64,000 nucleotides of DNA, taken from positions 1-64,000 of the forward strand of contig NZ_LSTV01000001.1 of NCBI RefSeq assembly GCF_001644225.1. Direction: 5' to 3'. The DNA comes from Microbacterium oleivorans (lineage in GTDB: Bacteria > Actinomycetota > Actinomycetes > Actinomycetales > Microbacteriaceae). Of this stretch, positions 1 to 9,932 are shown piece by piece (positions within the stretch are counted from its first letter, which is position 1; every line of letters begins with the position of its first letter). The notes under the pieces were generated by a model. That model was not told the DNA's origin. It made no database searches and saw only the letters and a list, made by a program, of their open reading frames with translations. Position numbers and translations under genes: made by a program.

Positions 1-36
1 GGGGGGACCCTGTGGGAGAGTAGGACACCGCCGGAC
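1..36 (+). rRNA. rrf: 5S ribosomal RNA, 3' end only
   Basis: The first bases match the conserved 3' end of actinobacterial 5S rRNA: a GGGAGAGTAGGACACCGCC-type segment ending near base 36. The rest lies outside the window. A strong hairpin terminator follows directly. This places the window immediately downstream of a ribosomal RNA operon. The exact 3' end is uncertain by a few bases. Confidence 0.85.
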
Positions 37-50
37 TTCTTTCGATCGAA

Positions 51-79
51 AGCCCCGACCAATGCTGGTCGGGGCTTTC
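51..79 (+). terminator. rRNA operon terminator
   Basis: A 10-bp perfect stem, AGCCCCGACC (51-60) with GGTCGGGGCT (67-76), closes a 6-base loop and is followed by a short T-containing tail. It sits about 15 bases after the 5S rRNA end, as expected for the rRNA operon terminator. Confidence 0.85.
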
Positions 80-162
80 GTGGTTTCCGGGCATATTCGT
101 GAGTAGCTGCGTTCTCCGATAAGCTGGTCGGCTCCGCTCTCGGGGCGGAAGGACCGAACATC

Positions 163-1851
163 GTGGCCCACATCGACGTGCAGAACGTCTCATTCACCCT
201 CCCCGACGGGACCCCGCTTCTCGAGGACGTCGTGTTCCGGGTTCCGGCGGGATCGACGACTGCCCTCGTCGGGCAGAACGGTGCCGGCAAGACCACGCTC
301 ATGCGCATCATCCGCGGCGAGCTCCGCGCGCACGGCGGCGCCGTCACGATCGACGGTTCACTGGGTGTGATGGATCAGTTCATCGGGCATGGGGCTCCCG
401 GCCAGACCGTCCACGACCTTCTCATCACCGTGGCTCCGGCTCGGATCAGCGCCGCGGCGCGAGAACTCGAGGACGCCGAGAATGCGCTCATCGAGACCGA
501 CGATCTCGATGGGCAGATGCGCTACGCAGCAGCGATCGCCGATTACGCGGATGCCGGCGGGTACGAGTACGAGACCGTGTGGGACACCTGCACGACGGCG
601 GCTCTCGGCATCCCGTTCGAACGTGCGCGGTTCCGGGAACTCGTCACCCTGTCGGGAGGCGAGCAGAAGAGGCTCGCGCTCGAAGCACTCCTGCGCGGAA
701 CGGACGATGTGCTCCTGCTCGACGAGCCCGACAACTACCTCGACGTCCCGGGCAAACGGTGGCTCGAGGAACGGTTGCGCGAGACGACGAAGACCGTCCT
801 GCTGATCTCGCACGACCGCGAGTTGCTCGCCCGCGCGGCGAACCGCATCGTCACGCTCGAGGCGGGCGCGGCCGGCAGTACCGCGTGGGTCCACGGCGGC
901 GGGTTCGCGACGTACCACCGAGCGCGTGAGGACCGCATGTCGCGCCTCGATGAGCTGCGCCGTCGGTGGGACGAGGAGCACGCGAAGCTGAAGAAGTTCG
1001 TCGCCGACATGAAGGTGAAGGCGGCGGCGAGCGACGAGTTCGCGTCACGCTACCGCGCGGCGCAGACCCGGCTCCGTCGATTCGAGGAGGCGGGTCCGCC
1101 CGAGGAACGACCTGCGGACCAGAAGCTCGACCTGCGGCTGCGAGGTGCGCGCACCGGCAAGCGGGCCGTGGTCGCCGAGTCGCTCGAGCTGACCGGGCTC
1201 ATGCGACCCTTCGACCTCGAGGTGTGGTTCGGCGACCGCGTGGCGGTGCTCGGATCGAACGGTTCGGGGAAGTCCCACTTCCTGCGGCTGCTCGCCGCGG
1301 GCGGCTCGGATCCCGACGCCCTCCTGGGGCACGTCACGGCCACCGGGGCGGCGCTGGAGCCGGTGGCGCACACCGGTGTCGCCGCATTGGGCGCGCGGGT
1401 GGTGCCCGGGTGGTTCGCGCAGACCCACCGGCATCCGGAGTTCACCGGGCGGTCCCTCCTCGACATCCTGCACCGGGGCGACGACCGGAGGAGCGGGATG
1501 CCGCGCGACGCCGCCAGCTCGGCGCTCGACCGTTACGGGCTCGTCGCCCAGGCCGAGCAGGACTTCGCGAGTCTCTCCGGCGGCCAGCAGGCGCGGTTCC
1601 AGATCCTGCTGCTCGAGCTCTCGGGTGCGACCCTGCTGCTGCTCGACGAGCCGACCGACAACCTCGACCTCGTGTCGGCCGAGGCGCTGGAGAACGCCTT
1701 GACCGCGTTCTCGGGAACCGTGCTCGCGGTCACCCACGACCGCTGGTTCGCACGGTCGTTCGACCGGTTCCTCGTCTTCGGGGCCGACGGCACGGTCTAC
1801 GAGTCCGACGAGCCCGTGTGGGACGAACGGCGGGTGGCGCGTGCCCGCTGA
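163..1851 (+). CDS. ABC-F family ATP-binding protein
   Basis: Soluble protein of 562 residues with two ABC ATPase domains and no membrane segments, the ABC-F layout of ribosome-acting ATPases. Walker A motifs are GQNGAGKTT (about residue 37) and GSNGSGKS (about 364); signature motifs are LSGGEQKR (about 163) and LSGGQQAR (about 471). Both Walker B regions (LLLDEPDNYLD and LLLDEPTDNLD) are intact. The charged linker between the domains is the part that reaches into the ribosome in this family. The GTG start has a GGAAGGA ribosome site 8-14 bases upstream; a TAAGCT -10-like hexamer lies at 120-125. It could act in antibiotic resistance or translation repair; the sequence does not say which. Confidence 0.88.
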   Translation: MAHIDVQNVSFTLPDGTPLLEDVVFRVPAGSTTALVGQNGAGKTTLMRIIRGELRAHGGAVTIDGSLGVMDQFIGHGAPGQTVHDLLITVAPARISAAARELEDAENALIETDDLDGQMRYAAAIADYADAGGYEYETVWDTCTTAALGIPFERARFRELVTLSGGEQKRLALEALLRGTDDVLLLDEPDNYLDVPGKRWLEERLRETTKTVLLISHDRELLARAANRIVTLEAGAAGSTAWVHGGGFATYHRAREDRMSRLDELRRRWDEEHAKLKKFVADMKVKAAASDEFASRYRAAQTRLRRFEEAGPPEERPADQKLDLRLRGARTGKRAVVAESLELTGLMRPFDLEVWFGDRVAVLGSNGSGKSHFLRLLAAGGSDPDALLGHVTATGAALEPVAHTGVAALGARVVPGWFAQTHRHPEFTGRSLLDILHRGDDRRSGMPRDAASSALDRYGLVAQAEQDFASLSGGQQARFQILLLELSGATLLLLDEPTDNLDLVSAEALENALTAFSGTVLAVTHDRWFARSFDRFLVFGADGTVYESDEPVWDERRVARAR

Positions 1852-1881
1852 GCAGGCGGGGCGGGCGTCGGGCCCCGACGG

Positions 1882-1887
1882 TAGGCT
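1882..1887 (+). promoter_or_regulatory. -10 element, leaderless type (guaB3)
   Basis: TAGGCT ends 6 bases before the GTG at 1894, so transcription should begin at the start codon. No ribosome-binding site precedes the gene. Confidence 0.6.
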
Positions 1888-1893
1888 GGGACG

Positions 1894-3021
1894 GTGACCA
1901 TGGAAATCGAGCTCGGCCGCGCCAAGCGCGCGCGTCGCGCGTACGCCTTCGACGACATCGCCGTCGTGCCCTCGCGGCGCACGCGCAACCCCGAGGACGT
2001 CTCGACCACCTGGTCGATCGATGCCTACAGCTTCGGCATCCCGGTCCTCGGCGCGCCGATGGACTCGGTGATGAGCCCGCGCACGGCGATCATGCTGGGC
2101 CAGCTCGGCGGTCTCGGTGTGCTCGACCTCGAGGGACTGTGGACCCGGTACGACGACCCGGAGCCGCTGCTCGCCGAGATCGCCGCGCTCCCCGCGGATG
2201 GCGCGACCCGTCGGATGCAGGAGCTCTACTCCGCGCCGATCAAGCCCGAGCTGGTCCGCGACCGCCTCGCCGAGATCCGCGCCGCCGGCGTGACGGTGGC
2301 CGGCGCGCTCACCCCTCAGCGCACGCAGGATCTGTACGAGACCGTCGTCGCCGCCGGCGTCGACCTGTTCGTCATCCGCGGCACCACGGTCTCGGCCGAG
2401 CACGTGTCCAGCGTCGACGAGCCGCTCAACCTCAAGAAGTTCATCTACGACCTCGACGTCCCCGTCATCGTGGGCGGCGCGGCGACCTACACTGCTGCGC
2501 TCCACCTCATGCGGACCGGCGCCGCCGGCGTCCTCGTGGGGTTCGGCGGGGGAGCGGCATCCACCACTCGCGCCACCCTCGGCCTGCACGCGCCGATGGC
2601 CACCGCGGTCGCCGACGTCGCCGGCGCGCGCCGCGACTACCTCGACGAGTCGGGCGGGCGCTACGTGCACGTCATCGCCGACGGCGGTGTCGGCACGTCG
2701 GGCGACATCGTGAAGGCCCTCGCCATGGGCGCCGACGCCGTCATGCTCGGCGTCGCGCTCGCGCGTGCGACCGACGCCCCCGGCCGCGGCTTCCACTGGG
2801 GACCCGAGGCGCACCACGCCAAGCTGCCGCGCGGCACCCGCGTCGAGGTCGGTCAGGTCTCGCCGTTGGAAGAGATCCTCTACGGCCCGGCCCCCGTCGC
2901 AGACGGCACGGCGAACCTCATAGGCGCGCTGCGGAAGTCGATGGCGACGACCGGCTACTCGGATCTCAAGGAGTTCCAGCGCGTCGAGGTCGTCGTCGCG
3001 CCGTACGCTTCGTCCCACTGA
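1894..3021 (+). CDS. guaB3: GuaB3 family IMP dehydrogenase-related protein
   Basis: TIM-barrel protein of 375 residues in the IMPDH/GMP reductase superfamily without the regulatory CBS pair, which is the GuaB3 type. The start-region motif YAFDDIAVVPSRR and the phosphate-binding segment near ADGGVGTSGDIVKALAMGAD are clear. The catalytic loop reads GGGAASTTR, so the position of the IMPDH catalytic Cys is Ser223; actinobacterial GuaB3 proteins are known to diverge here, and their activity is not settled. It is first in a run with SURF1, DUF3817 and guaA, which fits a role around guanine nucleotides. GTG at 1894 is chosen because the -10 hexamer ends 6 bases earlier; an in-frame ATG lies at 1900. 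Confidence 0.85.
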   Translation: MTMEIELGRAKRARRAYAFDDIAVVPSRRTRNPEDVSTTWSIDAYSFGIPVLGAPMDSVMSPRTAIMLGQLGGLGVLDLEGLWTRYDDPEPLLAEIAALPADGATRRMQELYSAPIKPELVRDRLAEIRAAGVTVAGALTPQRTQDLYETVVAAGVDLFVIRGTTVSAEHVSSVDEPLNLKKFIYDLDVPVIVGGAATYTAALHLMRTGAAGVLVGFGGGAASTTRATLGLHAPMATAVADVAGARRDYLDESGGRYVHVIADGGVGTSGDIVKALAMGADAVMLGVALARATDAPGRGFHWGPEAHHAKLPRGTRVEVGQVSPLEEILYGPAPVADGTANLIGALRKSMATTGYSDLKEFQRVEVVVAPYASSH

Positions 3022-3878
3022 TGACCGGAACCCCCGCCGTCGACGATCTTCCCGACGTCTTCCCGCCGACGCTGCGGGAGGTCATGACCCGTCCGTTCTG
3101 GATCGGGATGCTGGGCCTCGCCCTGCTCGTGGCCGGGATCTTCGCGTGGCTCGGGCAGTGGCAGCTGGGGAACGCCATCGACACCGATCCGCCGCCCGCG
3201 GGCATGACCGAGCAGGTGCGTCCGCTGGGCGAGGTCGTGGCTCCCGGCGCTTACCTGCCGGAGCCGCTCGTGGGTCAGCGGGTCGAGGTGACGGGTTCCT
3301 TCGTGGCCGGCGACTTCCGCGTCGTCACCTCCCGCTACGACGACGGCACGCCCGGATACTGGGTTGCGGGACAGTTCCGCGTCGACCCGACGACCGCCGG
3401 GGTGGACGGTCCGACCTCGCTCGCGGTGGCGGTCGGATTCACGCCGGACCGGGAGACCGCGGATGCCGCGGCATCCGCTCTGAGCGACGCGCCGCCGCAG
3501 GACGTCACTCTGACGGGACGGCTCATCTCCGACGAGGGCGCGAAGGAACCGCCGCGGGACGCCGACCCTCTCGAGATCACTGCGATGTCACCGGCCGCGC
3601 TGCTGTCGCAGTGGAGCGACATCGAAGGGCTCGACGTCTACCGTCCCTACCTGGTCTCCGTGGAGGCCTTCGGCGGGCTGCAGCAGATCCATGCGCCCGC
3701 CCCGACCGAGCTGACGTCGGTGAACTGGCTCAACATCTTCTACGCCATCGAATGGGCGGTGTTCGCGGGCTTCGCCTTCTACATGTGGTACCGACTGGCG
3801 CGCGACGCGTGGGAGAAGGAAGTCGAAGCACTCTCCGCCGACGCCGACGGCGCCGAGCAGCCCCTGCCGCGCCCGTAG
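3021..3878 (+). CDS. SURF1 family cytochrome oxidase assembly protein
   Basis: A 285-residue inner-membrane protein with the SURF1 layout: one N-terminal membrane helix (about residues 25-45, ending in GQWQL), a large extracytoplasmic domain, and one C-terminal helix (about 240-260). The family helps deliver heme a to cytochrome aa3 oxidase. The ATG shares one base with the guaB3 stop (TGATG), so translation is probably coupled. The next gene's -10 hexamer overlaps the TAG stop at 3876. Placement between guaB3 and guaA looks like simple co-location rather than shared function. Confidence 0.85.
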   Translation: MTGTPAVDDLPDVFPPTLREVMTRPFWIGMLGLALLVAGIFAWLGQWQLGNAIDTDPPPAGMTEQVRPLGEVVAPGAYLPEPLVGQRVEVTGSFVAGDFRVVTSRYDDGTPGYWVAGQFRVDPTTAGVDGPTSLAVAVGFTPDRETADAAASALSDAPPQDVTLTGRLISDEGAKEPPRDADPLEITAMSPAALLSQWSDIEGLDVYRPYLVSVEAFGGLQQIHAPAPTELTSVNWLNIFYAIEWAVFAGFAFYMWYRLARDAWEKEVEALSADADGAEQPLPRP

Positions 3879-3881
3879 ACT
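3876..3881 (+). promoter_or_regulatory. -10 element overlapping the SURF1 stop codon
   Basis: TAGACT lies 7 bases before the ATG at 3889. Its first three bases are the TAG stop codon of the SURF1 gene. Expected to give a leaderless transcript of the DUF3817 gene and probably guaA. Confidence 0.6.
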
Positions 3882-3888
3882 GGAAGCC

Positions 3889-4403
3889 ATGCCCGTCCAG
3901 CCCAAACTCGCCACGTTCCCGGCGATCCGCGGCGCCCTGCGGTTCTACCAGATCGCATCGATCATCACCGGTGTCGGCCTGCTTCTGCTGGTCGCCGAGA
4001 TGATCCTGAAGTACACCCCGATCCACGTCGAGCTCTTCGCCGGCGGCTCCGGTGGGCTGCTGTGGTTCGCGACGGCCATCCCCGGCCCTGACTGCCAGTG
4101 GTACTCGCTGTTCGCGCCGATGACGAACACGTGCGACATCGTCTCCACCGGGGACGGCGTCAACATCTCGCTCGCGATCCTCGTCGTGCACGGGTGGTTC
4201 TACGTCGTTTATCTCTTCGCGTGCTTCCGGGTGTGGAGCCTCATGCGGTGGCGCTTCCCGCGTTTCATCGTGCTCGCACTCGGCGGCATCGTGCCCCTCC
4301 TGTCCTTCTTCATGGAGGCGAAGGTCGCCCGCGAGGTCAGGGAATACCTGGCCGAACGGGAGGCCGCCGCATCCGTCCCCCTCGAAACCCCCACGGAGAC
4401 CCG

Positions 4404-4407
<4 letters not shown>
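3889..4407 (+). CDS. DUF3817 integral membrane protein
   Basis: 172 residues with at least three hydrophobic segments (about residues 20-42, 85-115 and 120-140), matching the DUF3817 family that often neighbours guaA in actinobacteria. No catalytic motif can be seen. A 4-base GTGA overlap with guaA implies translational coupling. The ATG is preceded by a -10 hexamer 7 bases upstream rather than a ribosome site, so the mRNA should be leaderless. Function unknown. Confidence 0.8.
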
Positions 4408-5984
<1,577 letters not shown>

Positions 5985-6025
5985 GTCGCGGGGGGAGCCC
6001 CCGTGACGAGCCGCGCCGCCAGCCC

Positions 6026-6055
6026 TTGACACGGCGTGTCCGGCCCGGCCAGAGT
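6026..6055 (+). promoter_or_regulatory. Sigma70-type promoter for the sensor kinase
   Basis: A consensus -35 TTGACA (6026-6031) is followed after 18 bases by CAGAGT (6050-6055), a fair -10. The kinase start codon is about 50 bases further on, preceded by GAGGAGGGGG. Spacing is slightly long. Confidence 0.5.
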
Positions 6056-6108
6056 GAGCGCGGGCTCTTGCCCCGTTCTGCACCGCCGTCTGAGGAGGGG
6101 GTGAGGCG

Positions 6109-7701
6109 TTGATCGAGCGTCCGCGTACACAGCCGTACGCGCAGTTCGTCCTGGCCATCTCGACCCTCATCGTCGTGCTGATTCTCGGGACGATCGACAG
6201 CGCTCGCATCACCCCGCTGCTGCTCGCCGGCTTCGGCGTCATCGTGCTGAGCACCGCTGCCATGACCGCCGTCTGGCTCGTCCAGCCGACCAAGCACACG
6301 GAGTGGCTGGCGGCCATCCCGCTCGTGCAGATCCTCGCGTGCGTCCCCCTGCGGGACGCCGGTGTGGAGGTCCTGCCCGCGGCGGGCCTGCTGATGATCT
6401 TCCCGCTCGGCTGGCTCGCCTTCGCCTTCCCGCCCGCCACCGTCGTGGCCGGGGTGCTGCTGACCGCTCTCGGACCGCTCATCCAGATCATCCGGACCGG
6501 CGGATTCCGCGACGCCGCCGACGTCGTCTCGGTCGTCGCCCTGCCCATCATCGCGGGGCTCATCGCGGGGACCATCGCCCTCATCGCCCGGGACCTCGGG
6601 CGGATGCGGGCGCACACCGAGGCCGTGTCGGACGAACTCGATCACGCGCTGCGGCTGTCGGGCCGCGACACCGCCATGCTGCGCGCCACGCTCGACGCGA
6701 CCGACAACGCCGTCGCCGTCTTCGGACCGGATGGACGCCCGATCCTGCTCAACGCCGTCGCCGCCGAGATCAGCGGACGATCCGGGATAGACGAGATCGA
6801 CCGGGACGGATTCCTCTCGGTCATCTGGCGCGCCGACACCTCGATGCCCGCCGAGGCCACCTCGGCCGACTTCGTCGAGCGCGTGCGCTCGGGGGACTTC
6901 GCCGCGCCGCGGACGGTGGAGTTCGGCGGCGACCCGCGGCGCGTGCTGCAGGTCATCGTGCGTCCCGTCGTCGCCGGCGGCGAGGAGGTCGGGATCGTGA
7001 TCGTCGGTCAGGACGTCACCGAGCTCGTGGGTGCCGTCGAAGTCCGCGATCGGTTCCTCAGCACCGTCGGTCACGAATTCCGCACGCCCCTCACGGTGAT
7101 CCTCGGTCACACCGACATCGCCCTCATGAACGAGTCGGCCGAGACCGAACGGTGGGAAGCCGTCGAGCGGTCAGCGGAGCGCCTGCTGCGGCTCGTCGAG
7201 CGCCTCATCGCGGCCGGACAGTCGACACGCGACGTCGAGGCGCGCTCGGGAGCCTCCCACATCGGCCCCGTCGTCAAACATGCGATCTCGGAGGTCGCGG
7301 CCCGCGCGCGGGATCGCGGCATCCACATCCAGATGGGCGCGATGCCCGACCGGGCCGCCCGCATCGCCGTCCGCGACCTCGCGTCGATCCTGGAGGAGCT
7401 CCTCCGCAACGCCGTCGAGTTCACCCCCGCGGGGGGCGGCGACGTCGTGGTCTCGGCCTACGAGGAGGGACGCGAGATCGTCGTCACCGTCGCGGACCAG
7501 GGTGTCGGGATGACCGAGCAGGAGCGCACGCACGCCTTCGACCGGTTCTACCGGGCTCCGTACGCACACGATGCCGCCATCCCCGGGACCGGCATCGGGC
7601 TCTCCAACGCCGCGTCGCTCGCCGAGGCCTACGGGGCGACCGTGGCGCTCGAATCGCACGCCCCGCGCGGCACGGTCGCCGTCCTGCGGCTCCCGTCCTG
7701 A
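6109..7701 (+). CDS. Orphan membrane sensor histidine kinase with PAS domain
   Basis: 530 residues. About six hydrophobic segments span residues 10-150, then a PAS-like domain (about 180-300), a HisKA box with phosphoacceptor His322 in VGHEFRTPL, and an HATPase domain with N box (LLRNAVEFTP) and G box (GTGIGLSNA). It should autophosphorylate on His322 in response to an unknown signal. No response regulator gene is adjacent: the next gene is convergent and unrelated. The TTG start is chosen from the strong GAGGAGGGGG ribosome site just upstream; no ATG or GTG gives a better-placed start. Confidence 0.88.
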   Translation: MIERPRTQPYAQFVLAISTLIVVLILGTIDSARITPLLLAGFGVIVLSTAAMTAVWLVQPTKHTEWLAAIPLVQILACVPLRDAGVEVLPAAGLLMIFPLGWLAFAFPPATVVAGVLLTALGPLIQIIRTGGFRDAADVVSVVALPIIAGLIAGTIALIARDLGRMRAHTEAVSDELDHALRLSGRDTAMLRATLDATDNAVAVFGPDGRPILLNAVAAEISGRSGIDEIDRDGFLSVIWRADTSMPAEATSADFVERVRSGDFAAPRTVEFGGDPRRVLQVIVRPVVAGGEEVGIVIVGQDVTELVGAVEVRDRFLSTVGHEFRTPLTVILGHTDIALMNESAETERWEAVERSAERLLRLVERLIAAGQSTRDVEARSGASHIGPVVKHAISEVAARARDRGIHIQMGAMPDRAARIAVRDLASILEELLRNAVEFTPAGGGDVVVSAYEEGREIVVTVADQGVGMTEQERTHAFDRFYRAPYAHDAAIPGTGIGLSNAASLAEAYGATVALESHAPRGTVAVLRLPS

Positions 7702-7720
7702 GCACGCGGACTGCCCGCAA

Positions 7721-7758
7721 CGACGAAGGCCGCCCGGTTTGCCGGACGGCCTTCGTCG
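7721..7758. terminator. Bidirectional terminator between convergent genes
   Basis: A perfect 12-bp inverted repeat, CGACGAAGGCCG (7721-7732) with CGGCCTTCGTCG (7747-7758), encloses a 14-base loop. It sits in the 70-base gap between the kinase and the convergent BI-1 gene and can serve both strands. Confidence 0.8.
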
Positions 7759-7771
7759 TGTGAGGCGGCGG

Positions 7772-8680
7772 TCAGTCGTTGCCCCGCAGGATGGCGATGA
7801 TGCGGAGGATCTCGACGTAGAGCCAGACGACCGTGACCATGATGCCGAAGGCGCCGATCCAGCCGAACTCGCGGGGAGCGCCGTTGCGGGCACCCTGCTG
7901 CACGAGGTCGAAGTCCTGGACGAGCGAGTACGACGCCATGAGGACGACCAGCAGGCCGATGATGAGGCCGAGGGGGATGCCGAAGACCTCCTGGCTGTAG
8001 AGGCCGAAGGTGCCCTGGGTGACGCCCGTCCACATGAGGACCAGGTTGACGAGGCCGAACACCAGGTAGCTGACCATCGCGATCATGAAGATCTTGTTGG
8101 CCTTCTTGCTGACACGGACCTTGCCGCTCGCGAAGAGGGCGAGGGTCACGCCGACCACCACGAGGGTCGCGATGGTCGCCTGCAGGACGACGCCCGGCCA
8201 GATGAACTCGAAGTACGCCGAGATTCCACCGACGAACAGACCCTCAGCCGCCGCGTACGCCCAGACCAGAGCCGGGCGGACCTTCTTGCGGGACGTGAAG
8301 CTGATGACGAGCGCGAGGACGAAGCCCACGAGCGCGCCGATGATCCAGGGCATGATCGTCAGGTCGGCCGGCTCCACCTGCGTAGGCATGAGCGACCCGC
8401 CGAGGGTCCAGAACCAGCCCACGAGTGCCGTCACGAGCAGGATGCCGAACAGGCCCGCCGTCTTGACGACGGTGTCCTCGACCGTCATCCGGCCGGTGTT
8501 GGCGGAGGATGCGGTGGGGGCCGCGTACATGCCCTCGAGCTGAGCGCTCGCGGCGAGGTCGGCGGCCTGGTGCGAGGCGGCCGAGTAGTTCGTCGGGGCG
8601 GCAGGAGGAGTCAGGCCGGGACGGCGCTGATCCTCCTGGAACACCGGATTGTTGAAGGCGAAATTGCCGGACGCTGCCAT
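7772..8680 (-). CDS. Bax inhibitor-1/YccA family membrane protein
   Basis: 302 residues: a soluble N-terminal tail of about 85 residues (MAASGNFAFNNPVF...) followed by seven hydrophobic segments, the BI-1/YccA layout. Bacterial members are linked to calcium leak and to protease control, but the role here is not shown. ATG at 8680 is chosen: it matches the usual family N-terminus and has a GGAGTGAG ribosome site just upstream. A longer in-frame reading to 8869 lacks support and would run through the divergent promoter region. A TACGCT -10 lies at 8734-8729 on this strand, giving a leader of about 40 bases. Confidence 0.88.
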   Translation of the reverse strand: MAASGNFAFNNPVFQEDQRRPGLTPPAAPTNYSAASHQAADLAASAQLEGMYAAPTASSANTGRMTVEDTVVKTAGLFGILLVTALVGWFWTLGGSLMPTQVEPADLTIMPWIIGALVGFVLALVISFTSRKKVRPALVWAYAAAEGLFVGGISAYFEFIWPGVVLQATIATLVVVGVTLALFASGKVRVSKKANKIFMIAMVSYLVFGLVNLVLMWTGVTQGTFGLYSQEVFGIPLGLIIGLLVVLMASYSLVQDFDLVQQGARNGAPREFGWIGAFGIMVTVVWLYVEILRIIAILRGND

Positions 8681-8728
8681 TGTGTGTCTCACTCCAAAAG
8701 TCGACTCACAGCGCTGTGCTGTCGATCC

Positions 8729-8734
8729 AGCGTA
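8729..8734 (-). promoter_or_regulatory. -10 element for the BI-1 gene
   Basis: Minus-strand TACGCT about 50 bases upstream of the ATG at 8680, leaving a short leader with a GGAGTGAG ribosome site. Confidence 0.45.
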
Positions 8735-8831
8735 TCGGACCGTGTTTCCGCGGGTGCGGGCCCCCGCTGTGAGAGGACTATGAGGCCCCTCTGGCCGCAC
8801 TCCTGCGGCGCGTCGCGTCACCCGAGCTGGG

Positions 8832-8837
8832 TACCCT
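8832..8837 (+). promoter_or_regulatory. -10 element, leaderless type (GDPD)
   Basis: TACCCT ends 6 bases before the ATG at 8844. No ribosome site is present. Confidence 0.6.
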
Positions 8838-8843
8838 GACCGC

Positions 8844-9839
8844 ATGTCCGTGAACCGCCCGCTCGTCATCGGTCACCGCGGCGCGCCGGGGTACCTGCCC
8901 GAGCATTCGCGCGCCTCCTATGACCTCGCTCTCGCCGCCGGGGTGGACGCCGTCGAACCGGACGTCGTCTTCACCGCGGACCGCATCGCCGTGGTCCGGC
9001 ACGAGAACGAGATCGGGTCGACGACCGACGTGGCCGACCATCCCGAGTTCGCGTCCCGTCGGGCGACGAAGGTCGTCGACGGCGCGCCCCTGACCGGATG
9101 GTTCACCGAGGACTTCACGTGGGACGAGCTGGCCACGCTGCGGTGCCGGGAACGGCTGCCGCACCTGCGGCCGGGGAGCGCGGCGAGCGACCGCGGTCAG
9201 CCGATCCTGCGGCTGCGCGAGCTCCTCGACCTCGTGGCTGCCGCCCCGGCGGGAGCCGGCGTCGTGCTGGAGGTGAAGCACGCGACGTACTTCGGATCGA
9301 TCGGGTACGACGTCGCGGGGCTGCTCGCCGACGAACTGCGCAGCGCGGGATGGGATGCCGGGGCGCGGCCGCTGGTGATCGAATCGTTCGAGGAGTGGAT
9401 CCTGCACGAGCTGCGGGGTCGCAGCATCCGCGCCCGCTACGTCTACCTGCTCGAGGCGGAGGGGTCCGCGTGGGACCTTCGAGCCGCGGAGGGCGACGAC
9501 GCGCCCACCTACGCCGACCAGCTCACCCCGGAGGGGCTCGACCTGCTCGCGGGGGAGGTGGATGGGATCAGTCTCGACAAACGGATCGTGCTCGAGCATC
9601 CGTCCGTCGTGGCGGACGCGCACCGTCGCGGGCTCGAGGTCTTCGTGTGGACGTGCCGACCCGAGAACGCGTTCCTCGACCCGCGCTTCCGCGGACCCGG
9701 CGGCGACGCGGCGTTCGGCGACTGGGAGGGGGAGTGGCGCCGGATCGCGGAGACCGGCGTCGACGGCGTCTTCGTCGACCACCCCGACCTCGGCGTCGCC
9801 TTCTTCGCCCACCCGGGACGCTCAGCTGACGCGCGGTAG
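8844..9839 (+). CDS. Glycerophosphodiester phosphodiesterase
   Basis: 331-residue GDPD-family TIM barrel that hydrolyses glycerophosphodiesters to glycerol 3-phosphate and an alcohol. The active-site start motif HRGAPGYLPEHS (about residues 11-22) and the metal-binding EPDV (about 38-41) are present, with a later VLEVK strand. There is no signal peptide, so it should act in the cytoplasm. Its TAG stop at 9837 forms the first half of the -10 for the next gene. Substrate unknown; phospholipid or teichoic acid debris is plausible. Confidence 0.88.
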   Translation: MSVNRPLVIGHRGAPGYLPEHSRASYDLALAAGVDAVEPDVVFTADRIAVVRHENEIGSTTDVADHPEFASRRATKVVDGAPLTGWFTEDFTWDELATLRCRERLPHLRPGSAASDRGQPILRLRELLDLVAAAPAGAGVVLEVKHATYFGSIGYDVAGLLADELRSAGWDAGARPLVIESFEEWILHELRGRSIRARYVYLLEAEGSAWDLRAAEGDDAPTYADQLTPEGLDLLAGEVDGISLDKRIVLEHPSVVADAHRRGLEVFVWTCRPENAFLDPRFRGPGGDAAFGDWEGEWRRIAETGVDGVFVDHPDLGVAFFAHPGRSADAR

Positions 9840-9842
9840 AAT
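9837..9842 (+). promoter_or_regulatory. -10 element overlapping the GDPD stop codon
   Basis: TAGAAT, a near-consensus -10, whose TAG is the stop codon of the phosphodiesterase gene. Predicted start of transcription near 9849, leaving about 85 bases of leader before the MFS gene. Confidence 0.55.
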
Positions 9843-9848
9843 GGATGC

Positions 9849-9932
9849 CGGTGCGCCAGCACCCCGTGTAACTACCTGATCCGTGGAGAGTCAAGGCGGC
9901 ACGACGCCTCAGCTGCACGGAGGTCATGACAC
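9849..9932 (+). promoter_or_regulatory. Structured 5' leader of the MFS gene
   Basis: Two local hairpins are visible: GGTGC/GCACC (9850-9863) and AGGCG/CGCCT (9894-9909). CCGTG occurs twice (9864-9868 and 9881-9885), and both copies can pair with CACGG (9916-9920), which overlaps the GGAGGT ribosome site at 9919-9924. Mutually exclusive pairing could open or close the ribosome site. It matches no riboswitch class known to me; regulation is inferred. Confidence 0.35.

Noticed and set aside
966..3878. 970-residue plus-strand frame that would join Arg-rich sequence to the SURF1 protein
   Set aside because: Only the last 285 residues are a real protein; the first part is an out-of-frame reading of the ABC-F and guaB3 genes.
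5985..6005. Hairpin after guaA as terminator
   Set aside because: The GC stem is short and has no T-tract; too weak to list as a terminator.
9849..9932. Guanidine-type or other known riboswitch upstream of the MFS gene
   Set aside because: An ACGA sequence occurs in one loop, but the closing pairs and the second hairpin do not fit the guanidine-II pattern, and no other class matches. It is kept only as an unassigned structured leader.
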